Positions 22,191 to 33,455 of a DNA stretch of 64,000 nt are shown here, piece after piece. How positions within the stretch are numbered: position 1 is the stretch's first letter; each line of letters opens with the position of its first letter. Source of the stretch: Helianthus annuus (lineage: Eukaryota > Streptophyta > Magnoliopsida > Asterales > Asteraceae); contig NC_035448.2 in NCBI RefSeq assembly GCF_002127325.2, forward strand, positions 122,529,800 through 122,593,799. The letters run 5' to 3'. The translations under genes and the position numbers were made by a program. A model generated the notes under the pieces. That model was not told where the DNA came from and ran no database searches. It saw only the letters and a program-made list of their open reading frames with translations.

Positions 22191-23311
22191 TGCCCGGATA
22201 GTCCCTATGGTTTGGTCTTTTTTCACCTTTAGTCCCTAACTTTCTAAAATTACCTCTATAGTCCCTAACTTTTTAATTTTCGTTCTCGGATAGTCCCTAG
22301 CGTGGATGGAGGTTAGTTTTATCTGTTAAGTTGGTGTAAAATGACTATAATGCCTTTAAGTAAAACAAAATGAATTAAGTATTATATATAATATCAGCCA
22401 CATATCTCTCTCTACTCTCTCCTTTTCTCTCTCTACTCTCTCTCTCCTTTGAAAACCATCACCATCACCACAACCACCATCACCTCCACAACCGCCACCA
22501 CCTCTCAGCAGCCGCCACCACCATTTTGCAACTACTTGTTACAAAATACCCAGTTTTCTAGTAGTGAGAAGACGTAGAGAACCAAAGAGCTTACAAAGCT
22601 GCCATCAATGGTGAAGGTATACTTCTTTGAAACAAGAAACCCGAAGCATCGACAAGCGCCATCCTTGAAAGTATTGCAGCTAGCTTTCGGGCCAAGGATC
22701 CGATTGATATCATTACGGCTGTAGAGTTCGTAGTCATATCCTTCGGGTACTCGGATCTTTATGGATAGAATCCATCTTGAACAATGATCAGATGGTAAGG
22801 CTGGAAGAAAGGCCTCCATTGTTCAAGGAAAACGAGGTTTCAGATGGTGGGGATGACTATGTCTACATCATCAACCAATGGCGGTGTGACGACGATTGCC
22901 GGAGCATACATAGTGGCAATGTGGTGGATGAATATGGTCGAGTCTCTTGACTTGTCGAATGACTTAATCTCAGGCGAGATTTTTGAGTTTGTTAGCAGAT
23001 GAAGGGGTCTCAAAGTTCTTAACGTTTCTGGTAACTTGCAGAAAAAAAAAATAAAAAAATAAAAAATAAAAAATAAAAAGAGGAAGAGAGAAAGGGGGGA
23101 GGGGGTGGGGTAGGATAAAGTGGGCCCATTTTTTTTAACCAGTAAGGACACTATAGTCATTTCACACCCACTTAACACCAAAAACTAACCAACATCCACG
23201 TCAGAGACTACCCGGGAACAAAATTGCTAAAGTTGGGGACTATATGTGTAATTTTAGAAAGTTAGGGACTAAAGATAAAAATGGAGCAAACCACAGGGAC
23301 TAACCGGGTAT
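22191..23311. mobile_element. TIR element carrying a host gene fragment (Pack-type)
   Basis: Left end CCCGGATAGTCCCTATGG and right end, inverted, CCCGGTTAGTCCCTGTGG. Both continue into 'ctttagtccctaactttctaaaatta', so the similarity runs for about 60 bp. Between them lie CT-rich and (CAC)n tracts (22405-22520), a reversed fragment of an RGP gene (22594-22905) and an A/T tract (23040-23083). No transposase and no convincing duplication, so the superfamily (Mutator-like is the best guess) is open. Confidence 0.7.
22594..22905 (-). pseudogene. Captured fragment of reversibly glycosylated polypeptide / UDP-arabinopyranose mutase
   Basis: The minus strand encodes the N-terminal part of the RGP family. 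This includes the VDDVDIVIPTI block (the family has DIVIPTIRNLDFL), a [16 protein letters not shown] stretch read across frames, then [19 protein letters not shown] and [17 protein letters not shown]. The family enzyme interconverts UDP-arabinopyranose and UDP-arabinofuranose in the cytosol and Golgi for cell-wall polysaccharide synthesis. Breaks: TGA after VIPTI, a frameshift after QDG, loss of part of the DDD metal-binding motif (IDGS in place of IDDD), and an end at a GTAAGC donor-like site (about 22593), so the capture included genomic intron sequence. About 100 of roughly 360 residues are present. Certainly not functional as RGP. Confidence 0.8.
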
Positions 23312-23345
23312 TTTTTTTTCTTTTCTAGATGTGTTGTGGTTTAAG

Positions 23346-24005
23346 TAGGGCTGTAAACGAACCGAACGAACACGAACAAGGCCTTGTTCGTGTTCGTTCG
23401 TTAAGGAAATAAACGTGTTCACGAACGGTTCATGAACACTTACCGAACGAGATTTTATGTCCGTGTTCGTTCATTAAGGAAATGAGTGTGTTCGCGAACG
23501 GTTCACGAACACAAATAAATTTGGCGAATGTGACGAAGGATAAAGGTGGACGGCCTAGAGAGTAGCACTAGAACTTGAATTCCTTATTGTGGAACGGTTG
23601 TTGATCGTATTCGTCGATGTAAATAATAAGAAACGAAAGGGAAATGGTGCATAAACAAGGTTAAATATGGTTTTTTTAATTTAATTTTTAGGGTAATAAA
23701 ATAAATATAAGTTTAATTATATAAAAAAGTATAGATAAAATATATGAAAGTACAAAAATCTTTCATTAAAAGACAAACATGCGAACATAAACGAACGCAA
23801 ATGAACGAATGTTCACGAACACCTTACCGAACGTTCACGAACACAATTGAACGAACGAGACCTTTGTTCATGTTCGTTCATTTAACTAATCGAACGAAAT
23901 TTCTTGTTCGTGTTCGTTCGTTTATTAGACGAACGAACATAAACGAACTTCCCGCCGAACGGTTCACGAACTGTTCGCTGAACGTTCGGTTCGTTTACAG
24001 CCCTA
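23346..24005. mobile_element. hAT MITE with perfect TIRs and 8-bp TSD GGTTTAAG
   Basis: GGTTTAAG at 23338-23345 and 24006-24013. The 22-bp terminal repeats are exact inverse copies, starting TAGGGCTGTAAACGAACC. Within 660 bp the word GTTCGTGTTCGTTCG and its inverse GAACGAACACGAAC recur more than ten times, mainly at 23350-23520 and 23780-23990; the centre (23525-23750) is unrelated and AT-rich. No transposase. Confidence 0.9.
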
Positions 24006-24212
24006 GGTTTAAGGCTTCTTTGACTTGAGTTTTCACATGCATGGTATGTTTATGCGTAATGGCATGAGATTCAAGTGGGTTTGAATTGGGATATAAATGG
24101 TAGGGCTACGAAATTGTTTATTTGATCAAATTCGGGTGAGTGTTTGAACTTTTTAGTTTCTTGCGAGTGTTTGTACTTTTTAGTTTCTTGTATTACATAA
24201 AATGTCATTAAG
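24006..24212. other. Short intergenic spacer
   Basis: No ORF or element edge; the phrase 'gtgtttgaactttttagtttcttg' is partly duplicated at 24130-24190. Confidence 0.5.
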
Positions 24213-25255
24213 GGTTGTTTGTTTTTTTTAATAAAAGCTTTCTGGCCTTTTATGTCTGCGTCTCGCAGATCACGCGCAGACTTTTGGGTCTGAAGACTGT
24301 TGGTTTTTTCGAAGACCTTTCATTAAAAAAGGTCTGCGCGTCCCCTTTTTGATGCAGATGTAGGTGGTGTTTGTTTTTTCAGATGCAAAAGGTCTGCATT
24401 CTGCGGACCACATCTGCAAACGTCTGCACGAGAAGAGGTGGACCAAATGCCTGCGGGGTGTAATAAAAAGAGTGTTTGATTCTAATCTCTTTACCCCACA
24501 TCTGCAAACTTTTTTTCCCTTTCTCTTCTCCCAAACCCCTTCCTCTTGAACATTTCAGATCTCCAAACCACCCACTCAAACACAAATCAACCACCCACTC
24601 AAACACAAATCAACAACATGCCAGAAGCACAAAATTCACCCCTTTCTCAACCATACCGTTCTTCACGAAAGAAATAAAAGAAAAAGACAAGAACAGTTCA
24701 AAAAAAAAAAAAAAAAAAGAACACAAGAAGATGAGACGTTGTCATCGTCCTTGTAGAATCTGCCATTAATGTTGTCCATTAGTAAACTACAAACCCCCCA
24801 TGATTTTTTGATTCGGCTTCCCGAAATCTTCTTCTTCTGTTCTGGGTTTCGTCATCAAGAAATGAGAAACTGCACCAGCAAGTTGGATGCAGCCGGTTTT
24901 GTTGTGGCAGAGCAGGGGTGGGCGGCGAAGGAGGTGGAGGTGGTGGCGGAGCAGGGGTGGGCGGCGGAGGAGGTGGTGGCGGAGGTGGAGGTGGTGGCGG
25001 AGGAGGTGGTGTCGGCTGGAGAAGTGGAGTTGCTAGGGTTTTGAGACCAGATGGTGTTTTGAAGAGGGAGAAGACTCTTGAAGAGGTTGGAAGACATAAG
25101 GAAAGGTCTGTGTGGGGAAGAGGTGGGGACGAGGTTTTTTAATGAAACCTCTTCTAAAAAACAAACAAGCTGCAGACTTAAATGTCTGCGCGTGGTCTGC
25201 GTGGAGAAGACATAAGAGGTTCTGAAGTACTTCTCACCAAAAACAAACACCCCCG
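24213..25255. mobile_element. TIR element(s) with GGTGTTTGTTTTT ends and a GC-rich minisatellite
   Basis: Two nested pairs of ends: outer GGGTTGTTTGTTTTTT (24216) with AAAAACAAACACCCCC (about 25238), and inner GGTGTTTGTTTTTTCAG (24367) with CTAAAAAACAAACAAG (25154). Repeats of 'gtctgcgcg' and 'tctgca' lie near both ends. The interior has a minisatellite of GAGCAGGGGTGGGCGGCG units and GGTGGC tracts (24909-25020). No transposase; hAT-like guess only. Confidence 0.5.
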
Positions 25256-25327
25256 TAGACTCTCCTCTTCTAACTTTTTTTTCTCCTCTGCCCTATTTTC
25301 AAAACACAGACTCCTCCCACACAAACC

Positions 25328-27089
25328 TGTAACACCCCAAAACCCGAATGTTTATATTCGTTAAATGTTATGATATGGTACATCAAGAAATAAATGACTA
25401 GGTTATTTAACCTAGTTAAGAGTATGGTAGAAACAATTAAAGGATGAGAGTTGTGCCAATTATAATTAGTGGCAAACTTGAGGGACTAAAGTGGGGTAAA
25501 TGAAAGTTGAATTATAAAAAGAAAATACACACATACACACACACGATGGTGTGTTCTGGAAGAAGCCAGGAGCTCCATGAGAACTCAAGAACCCTAATCA
25601 TGAAGATCACCGAATTGGAGGGTTAATTGTAGCTCAAATTCAAGAAGGAACATGGATTAATGATCACCTACTCAAGGGGATCATAAGGTATGTCTTAAAA
25701 GTTAAATTGGTGATTATGCACGAAGTGGGTTATGTTGTAAATCGCGAATTCGTGTGAAATTGAGTATGAGCATATGTTAGAATCATCATGTAGAATATGG
25801 ATTATGCATGGTTTGGGTTAATTTGAGGTTTAGAGGTGAAACCCATTAGTTATGGTAAGGATGAGGACTTGAATAATCACCCATGTCTAATTCTTGTTTA
25901 ATATAGATGAATTTTGATATGTATGATGTATTCTTGTTAGAAGAATTGAAAGAAATGTGATGCTAATATGTTTGATGTTTATGTGTGAATGATGCATGTT
26001 AATTAGTAGGAGGAATTGGAGGAATTATGTATGAGATTAGAAGAATATGCATAAATTAGTTGTACACTATGCTTAGGAGGTAGTATACACATTAAGTATA
26101 TGATGAAATTATGAGGTAATTGAGATTAGATCACTTGTAAGTGATTAACAAAGTAGTTATGAAGTGGGTTTAGTATAATATGGTGAAAATGATCATATGC
26201 TCATGTTAATGATGTTTGAAATTGTATATGTGTGAATGTTTGAAGAAATCGGCTAAGATTTGATAGGTTAGCATGTTATAAGGTTGAATGATAATTTTGA
26301 TATAAGATCCGTGAGGTGGAATGGATCGTGATAAACAATTAATAAGCTAACTATCTTGAAAATAATATATGATAGTTTGATGCTTGATAAGCGATGTGGA
26401 AGTTTGGGAAAGAAGCGGGTCAAACGGGACTTATGCGCATGGGAAACATATTTGGATGCAATGTAAGTAGAGCTTACACCCCTCTTCGTAGAATATCTAT
26501 TCGTTGTATTGATTATGAACATGGTAGGTAAATGTGTGAGGTATGATGTTCCGACAAGTATTTGATACGGGTCGGAATATGTGGGTATGATAAGAAATTA
26601 AGGTTGATGTTTTAAAAAGGGTAAAGAGGGTATTATAGTAATTTTGGTTACAAGTTAACGAAGAAATAAGTTACATGGATGGGATAATGAATAATTAAAA
26701 CCCCACAAGGGTAAAATGGACATTTAGATTTAACGGGTCAAATGGTGGAGATGTCCCCATTTGGCGTTGTCGACTAATGAATTGTTTTGTCAAGTATCAT
26801 GAATTAACAGAATGTATAGCGAAAGGATTTGCGTTGCTACTATCTAGCAATTTAGCGGATGAAGTATTAAAACGGGTCATAGCTTTGATCTGAACCAGGT
26901 ACGTGCGATTAAAGTTGTAGTTAAGTCGTATGATTGGTTAAATATGCAATGAAGTCCTTGTTGTAAATGTTGGAACAAAGTTGACCAAAACGCCCTTGGT
27001 GGGTATATCGGGCAAACGATCTTCAAAGTTGTTTAGGAATAAGTTGTTTGATTTAGTGAAATGATTTGGTCAAGTATGAAAGAGAAGTG
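25328..27089 (+). repeat. Gypsy LTR, left part (interrupted by element B)
   Basis: Begins TGTAACACCCCAAAACCCG, a common plant gypsy LTR start. It is non-coding apart from chance frames, and the sequence resumes at 33456 after element B. A CA-microsatellite lies at 25525-25545. Confidence 0.6.
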
Positions 27090-27480
27090 TTTTAGTGCAT
27101 TATCTGTCTATCGCCTCTGTCAATCTAGTCCGTAGCAGAAACCGAAGAATTCTAAGCTTTTAGTGTTATATCTAGTTAGAAAGGCAAGGTGGCAATTTTG
27201 TAAATAATGAGATTTCTCATTATATCCCTTAGCCTATAAATAGATCATTTAGTTGTAAAGTTTAAGACTTTTGGCTCATTTGAAGATTTAGAGATTTATT
27301 CTAGAGAGAGAAAGTCTAGAGAGAGAAAGTCTCTCTACGTGATTCACGGCTTTGTACACGACATCATATCAATAGAATCACGTCATTAGTACGTTCTTGT
27401 GTGTTCGGTCACGCACGTTCACGGATTCCGCACGTCGAATGTTTGTTACGCAATCGAACGGTGTCAAAACCGATCCTACA
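27090..27480 (+). repeat. 5' LTR of element B
   Basis: Starts TTTTAGTGCA, where the 3' copy has TGTTAGTGCA, so the canonical TG has become TT. It has a TATA-like 'cctataaatagatc' at 27232-27245 and a duplicated 'tctagagagagaaag' (27300-27330). Ends CCTACA. Confidence 0.92.
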
Positions 27481-27482
27481 AG

Positions 27483-27495
27483 TGGTATCAGAGCT
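27483..27495 (+). other. Primer-binding site, element B
   Basis: TGGTATCAGAGCT, complementary to initiator tRNA-Met, two bases after the 5' LTR. Confidence 0.92.
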
Positions 27496-29054
27496 AGGAG
27501 CTCGATTGCTTTGATCAAACACATTGATTCGTACTAGATTTCAGCGATTTCAGATCTGATTTTCATCTATTTCTTCAATTTTTTCACTTTTATCACGTTT
27601 TTCGCTGAAAAACGTCAAATTGAACGGGATTTTACGGTCCGAATCGGCTGATTTTTTGATATGTTGTGCTAAAACACCTGATCTATAACCCTACCAAGTT
27701 TCAGATCCAAACTCCTAGCCGTTTAGGAGAAATCGAAGTTTTTCGGTCTGTTTTCGCGTCAAAAAAATCTGTAGTTTCGCTTATTGTGACATGTGTAGTT
27801 TCGCTTATTGTTACATGTCTGGTTCGCTTATTGTGACATGTGTGGTTCGCTTTTATGACCCAACAGGTTCCGCTTATAAGTCCAGTAAGGTTCGCTTATT
27901 CGGTCCAATAGGTTTCGCTTATTAGTCATCACGGTGGTTTCACGTATAACTGTCATCGTCATTGTATTGTCTGAACATTTAAAAGACTGTCGGCCCAATC
28001 ACAAATTCAGATTTAAGTGTCGGTCATTTAATACCTTTGAGATAATCAATGAATTGCATGTGATGTTGTCGGAACTAGTGTTTGAGATTTCAGTTTGTCG
28101 GCAAAGTTGAGGTCCAATCAGATTAAAAGAAACATCGGCCCAATCATAATTTGTTTAAAATTGAAATTGTCGGCTTGTGCATGTGATCCATATATCGGAC
28201 AAAATTAATTGTCAACAGCACATTATTTTGAACGTCCCAATCAGCTGAGTATGTTTTGAATTTTGGTCCAATCAACATTTAAAGTCAATTGTGTCAGCCC
28301 ATCTTATATCACGGCCCAATCACAATAAATTGTCAATAGAAATCGGTTCAATCAAAGACAACCAAACATTAATTCTTGACTTGAGTTAGTGGGTATCGAG
28401 TGTTATAAGAGGTCTAATCACAGTGAAGTACAATTTTGACAATCACAAAGGTTTTGACAATATGTGTTAAGTCATCGGTGCAATCACTGTGTTGGTCCAA
28501 TCACAGTGAACATTTAGATTTGTCGGCTCCTTAATTGAGATTATCAGGCCAATTGTTTACATAATATCATTTGTTTTAGAGGTCGGCCCAATCATAAACT
28601 TTAAACAAAAGGCCCAATCATTGATGGTTACATGTGATATACTTGGATCTAATTACATGTTTGCGGCTCAATAAAGGTCTGATAGTGTGCACCGGCCCAT
28701 GTGATTTTCCTTGTCAAATTGAAAGGCCTAAAGAAGTGAGATGATTTCAAGTGTTGGCCCAAGTAATCTTGAACTAATTAGATTTGAGTGAAACATCACT
28801 ATTGTCGGCTTTAGTGGATTTGTTGTTCCAATTAAATCAAGTGTAAAAGTTTACAGCCCAATCAGTGAAGGCCCAAGTTCATTCATTTAGAGATTTCTTC
28901 CGAACAACATTTATCCGCGAACTTTTGACAACGAATCTTAGATTGGCTTCACAAACACAATTTCACGTATTCAGTTCAGTTTAAACTGACTGTTTGATTG
29001 TTGGTTTGCAGGTGACACGAGGCTATTTACAAGGTAATTCACAAATATAAGTTC
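27496..29054 (+). other. Long leader of element B with two word clusters
   Basis: About 1.56 kb without coding. 27770-27930 holds seven GTTTCGCTTATT-type words, several followed by GTGACATG. 27990-28870 holds about twelve GG(C/T)C(C/T)AATCA words, five of them in the longer form CGGCCCAATCA. The words are dispersed with unrelated spacers, so this is not a tandem repeat. The region ends in a possible acceptor 'tttgcag|gtgacac' 45 bp before the ATG. Confidence 0.8.
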
Positions 29055-31082
29055 ATGGCGAAAGATGAACCTATTCCGTGGAAAGATAATCGTACTGAAG
29101 AGCAGAAGTATAACTATAGGAAAATGATTGCTGAAAACAAAATCATTAGAATTTCTCGTATTTATTTGGAAGCGAGAAGAGCAAAAAGATGGGATCCGAA
29201 CAGGGAGTGTTATCTTTATCCATATGGAAACATTGCGATCGATGACAAAACACTTGATATCGAAGCCATAATCAAGGAGTACAAAGAAGAGGATGAGTAT
29301 TGGCAGAATAAATGGTGGGGAACTCCAACTGAGAAAATGAAAGAGGAAGAAAAGAAAGAGAAAGAAGAAGAAGAGAAAAAGATGAATGGAAAATGTTCGA
29401 ATCGTGAAAAATCAGAAGCAGACAGTGTGAAACTCTTGAAGGATGTGGAGAGTTTGACATTGGAAAACAATACTTTGAAGATTGACAAGAAAGCTGATGA
29501 TGAACAGATTCTGGAGTTACGCTTGAACTGTGAAAAACTGAAATATGAGAATGATAAACTGTTAAAAGATTTAAACAGTTTGACATCAGAAAACAAAATT
29601 TTGAAAGAAAATGAAAAAGATTTTGAAAGCAAAAGAAAATCTTCAGAAGATGAAGATTTCTGGATAAAACTGGAAAACAAAAATCTGAAAGAAAATGAAA
29701 CAAGATTTCAAGAACAGTTAAAAGTTTTGGAAAATGAAAAATCTGTTCTTGAAAATCTTAAAATTGAAAATGAAAATTCAATCAAGTTCTACCTTGAAAG
29801 AATCTCTCAGCTTGAAAAAGAAGCTGAGAATTCAAGAAACAAGATTGATGAACTTGAAAAGAAATTGAAAGGTTTTGTGACTGCATCAGATAGCTTGAAT
29901 TTTCCCTGTCCAAAACCGATCAATTCTGTTTCAATAAGTGACAATGTCACAAATTTTGACAAGGTCAAAATTGAAGATTGTAATGACAAATCTGATGATG
30001 AAAAAGAAAAAGATGAAAAAAGAAAAACATTTTTGAAATTAAATGAAATGTTTAAAAATACTGTTTTACATTCTACTGAGAAAGGTGAATGCTCAACGTA
30101 AAAACCCGTACAGAAGAATGTGGAACAGAAACAAAAAGATAAAAAATCGAAAAATTTTCAAAAAGAAAATAAAAGCTCATCAGATCAATCATCCAATCAC
30201 AATAAAAAATCACAAAAATTTAAAAATCAAAACTCAAAAATAGTTGGTAATCAGTGGTGCAGGTTTGACCACAGTTCTCAAAAGCCAAATCCAGCTTACA
30301 GGAGAAGATGGGATGAAGATTCTTCAAGGACAAATCATTACAATGATAGAAAACAGAGAAATGGTGATTACCACAAGGCAACTCAATGCTATGATCTAAG
30401 TGTGTGGTATGAAAATGGTGTACGATATGAAAGAGAGAAGAGGTATGATAACAGAGTGTGTTACTCTTGTGGCTATCAAGGACACATTGCTGTTAACTGC
30501 CAAAGCCAGAGATTTGAAACAAGAAGATGCTATAATTGTCATATCAGAGGACATGTTGCCAGAGATTGCCCAAGGAGATCGATGGGAAGATCGAGGGATA
30601 AATCTCAAAGAATGACAAAGAAACCAGTCAATGTCAAGCCCAAAGAACATAAAGTTCAAGAACCAAAAGTTCAAGAAAAGAAAGTAAAGCTTTAACAAGG
30701 GTAGAAAGACAAACTGAGGAAGAAAAGAAAGAAGGCGAGAGAGTATCTCCAGAAGATTTTGTCCTCGGATACAACAAGAAAATCAGAGAAGAGTTCAGAT
30801 AAATCGTTTTGCTCTCCAAAGAATGACAAATCAAGCAAAACGAATTCATCAGATGCAAATCTGAGAACAGAATGCAGTGTTAAGAAAGAAAAAGTTCCTG
30901 GCATGGAATTTGTTTCTTCGGAAACAAAGGAGCCACATGTCGGCGATGAATCTGACTCATCAAAGTCAGACAAGCCACATTCAGGCAATGATTCTGGTTC
31001 GTCAAAACCAGAAGAGCCTTTTGTTGAGGTAAAAACCGTCAAACCCAAGGCTGGTCAGGCTTGGGTGGATCTTTTCAAATGA
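29055..31082 (+). pseudogene. Gag-like coiled-coil protein of element B with two CCHC knuckles
   Basis: A single reading frame from ATG 29055 to TGA 31080, interrupted only by TAA 30099, TAA 30693 and TAG 30702. N-terminal part (29055-29330): charged, with a WWGTPTEKM motif. Centre (29340-29870): long Lys/Glu/Asn coiled-coil with recurring LEN/KENE phrases. 30100-30440: basic, Gln/Asn/Lys-rich. Two nucleocapsid knuckles: CYSCGYQGHIAVNC (about 30459-30500) and CYNCHIRGHVARDC (about 30528-30570). A Ser/Lys/Asp-rich tail ends KAGQAWVDLF. Presumably an RNA-binding structural protein. It differs from the protein of element A in the centre but shares the C-terminal motif and the following 2 kb. No enzymatic domain. 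The absence of frameshifts, with three stops at domain junctions, may mean separate products or early decay. Confidence 0.75.
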
Positions 31083-33059
31083 AAAACCCTGACTTGCCGG
31101 AGTTCCCAGGTTGGTAAGTGTGGAACAGGTATCGGCATCTTTCTTGAGAAATTCACAGGTTGGTAACTGTGATATTTCGAATTACAAAAAGACTAATCAA
31201 GGACATTAAGTTGTACTCGATTTCTCTTTCCGACAAGTGATTAAAGGAAAACAATGTGATGAAAGAATCCCGAATTTGTGAAATGACACACACAACTAAT
31301 TTTCCGGAAAAACCATTTTGATTAAAACAAACTTAAGTGTTTTGAAATCTAAATGGGAAAATAGTTTGTTGTCAGGGGGAGTTCTGATTGTTTATAGTGA
31401 TTCGATATCAGTTTGTCATTTTATTTGTACAGTTTTCAAATTTTCCTTGAAAATCAAAATTGAAACATATTTTGATTTTAGGGGGAGAAAATTTTTTAAA
31501 AAATTAGAAAATTTGAAAATACCAAAAACATTGAAAAATCAAAAATGAGTTTTGTTGAGAAAAGAGGAAATGATAGTACATCAGTGGACTATCACAGCAC
31601 GCTAAAGAAATGAAATGTCAAATGTGATAAACGGTCTCACTGATGATGTGTCGATAGGTTTTCGCACATTTAGTAGATTTATTCGGGATATAAACCTAAA
31701 ATTTCAAACTTGCGAAATTTGTGGGGAACACTTCTTGGATATATAGGTAACCCCTGAAATCTCGTTTGAAAGGTCTCGTATTCTGATATACTAGGTTTTT
31801 ATACTCAATGATGTCTGGGGGATTATTCCGGGACTTTTGCTGAACGGAAGTTCTGACCTAGTCCTTGGCTAATACTTTCACCAAATGCTTGAAACATAGC
31901 ATAAACCCTCAGCATGCAGATGAAACAATAAAATTGATAGTCGCTGCTGTTGTAGTTAAAAGATCCTCTAAAGGGGACATACTAAAAAGTCGAAGCTGAT
32001 ATCTCTCTGCGCATACGGAAGTATCGACCTGAGATCCCTCGGCCCTCGCATACCTAATTTATGTACAGATATCATTGTAGTATGCTCACCTGTAAGACTG
32101 AATATTGGGATTCTGGATACGGGAGTATATTCAAGAGGTGGGACACATGAATGAGTTAAGTTCCTAAAACATCTAAATCGTATCCTGAATAGATTGAAAA
32201 TTGTGTGAAAATTTAAGAGGACAACTATATCGTCAATCTACGTGAATCGTTTAGAACTTAAAATGATTAAAGCTTAACGGTGCTAGTGATTTGTCTCATG
32301 AACTGATATGATCCTCTTACACAAACTCACAAAAATATTATCTGTATATATTTGTTTACTGCATTTCATTCAAAAACAAAAATCCAAAAAGATTTTCGGA
32401 GTGTTTTAGCATAAAATTTTTGAAAAGTCAAAAAGATTTTCGACAACTGATGTTGAAGAGCTGATATTCAAAATTCGAGTGCTACACATGATGAACAGGA
32501 TTGGGAGAATATGTTGAAAACTTTGAATGTCATATACAAATGTTGAAAAGGTTGTATGCTTAGTTAATCAAGGTCATTCATTTGAACTTGATGTAACTAT
32601 ACAGGTTGATGAATTAATGATTTCTACCTGTAAGTTTCTTAAATCTAACTGTTATAAATTTGTGAAACTTATGTTGAGGTAGAGGATGTGCAGGTTAACC
32701 AGGTTTCAAGTCCTGAGCAAATGCAGAACAAAGCCAGGAATTGATCCTGAACTTGTGAAACGATGAAAGCCAGACTACGATCCCGGCAGCTGAGTCTAAG
32801 GGGGAGTCTGAAGACGAGCTCAACGCAAGAGGAATCGTGGATTCAAAAAGCCAGATAAATATTTTGGAGGAGCTTGTATACGGAAATCCAGGTGTCGATC
32901 CCAAAAGCACGGAAGCTTGACGAAAGGGGGAGCCTGAAGAAAGAGTCTACCGAGAGGGGGAGCAACGGAAGCTCGAAGACAGATCCACGGGGATTCAGTT
33001 CGAGAAAGAGAAAGACAAGGCGCTACAAGATTGACTACGGCAATATCCAAGGGGGAGTC
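31083..33059 (+). other. Non-coding 3' region of element B with six polypurine tracts
   Basis: Shared with 12562-14589 of element A in long blocks. AGGGGGAG motifs at 31374, 31480, 32799, 32925, 32955 and 33050, the last abutting the LTR. Short ORFs here have no recognisable domain. Confidence 0.8.
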
Positions 33060-33450
33060 TGTTAGTGCATTATCTGTCTATCGCCTCTGTCAATCTAGTC
33101 CGTAGCAGAAACCGAAGAATTCTAAGCTTTTAGTGTTATATCTAGTTAGAAAGGCAAGGTGGCAATTTTGAAAATAATGAGATTTCTCATTATATCCCTT
33201 AGCCTATAAATAGATCATTTAGTTGTAAAGTTTAAGACTTTTGGCTCATTTGGAGATTTAGAGATTTATTCTAGAGAGAGAAAGTCTAGAGAGAGAAAGT
33301 CTCTCTACGTGATTCACGGCTTTGTACACGACATCATATCACTAGAATCACGTCATTAGTACGTTCTTGTGTGTTCGGTCACGTACGTTCACGGATTCCG
33401 CACGTCGAACGTTCGTTACGCAATCGAATGGTGTCAAAACCGATCCTACA
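33060..33450 (+). repeat. 3' LTR of element B
   Basis: TGTTAGTGCA to CCTACA, 391 bp, colinear with the 5' LTR at an offset of 5,970. Confidence 0.93.
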
Positions 33451-33455
33451 AAGTG

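Larger units (their letters stand above)
27090..33450 (+). mobile_element. Complete gag-only LTR element B (Sirevirus-derived), TSD AAGTG
   Basis: LTRs at 27090-27480 and 33060-33450 are both 391 bp and differ at eight positions by my count (about 2%), with no indels. AAGTG flanks the element at 27085-27089 and 33451-33455. A Met-tRNA primer-binding site is at 27483-27495. The gag-like frame spans 29055-31082, and there are six GGGGGAG tracts (31374, 31480, 32799, 32925, 32955, 33050). No protease, integrase, reverse transcriptase or RNase H was found. It must depend on enzymes from another element. Confidence 0.9.

Noticed and set aside
24918..25142. Glycine-rich 74-codon frame
   Set aside because: Product of a GGTGGC minisatellite in a TIR element; the reading frame is shared by three overlapping frames.
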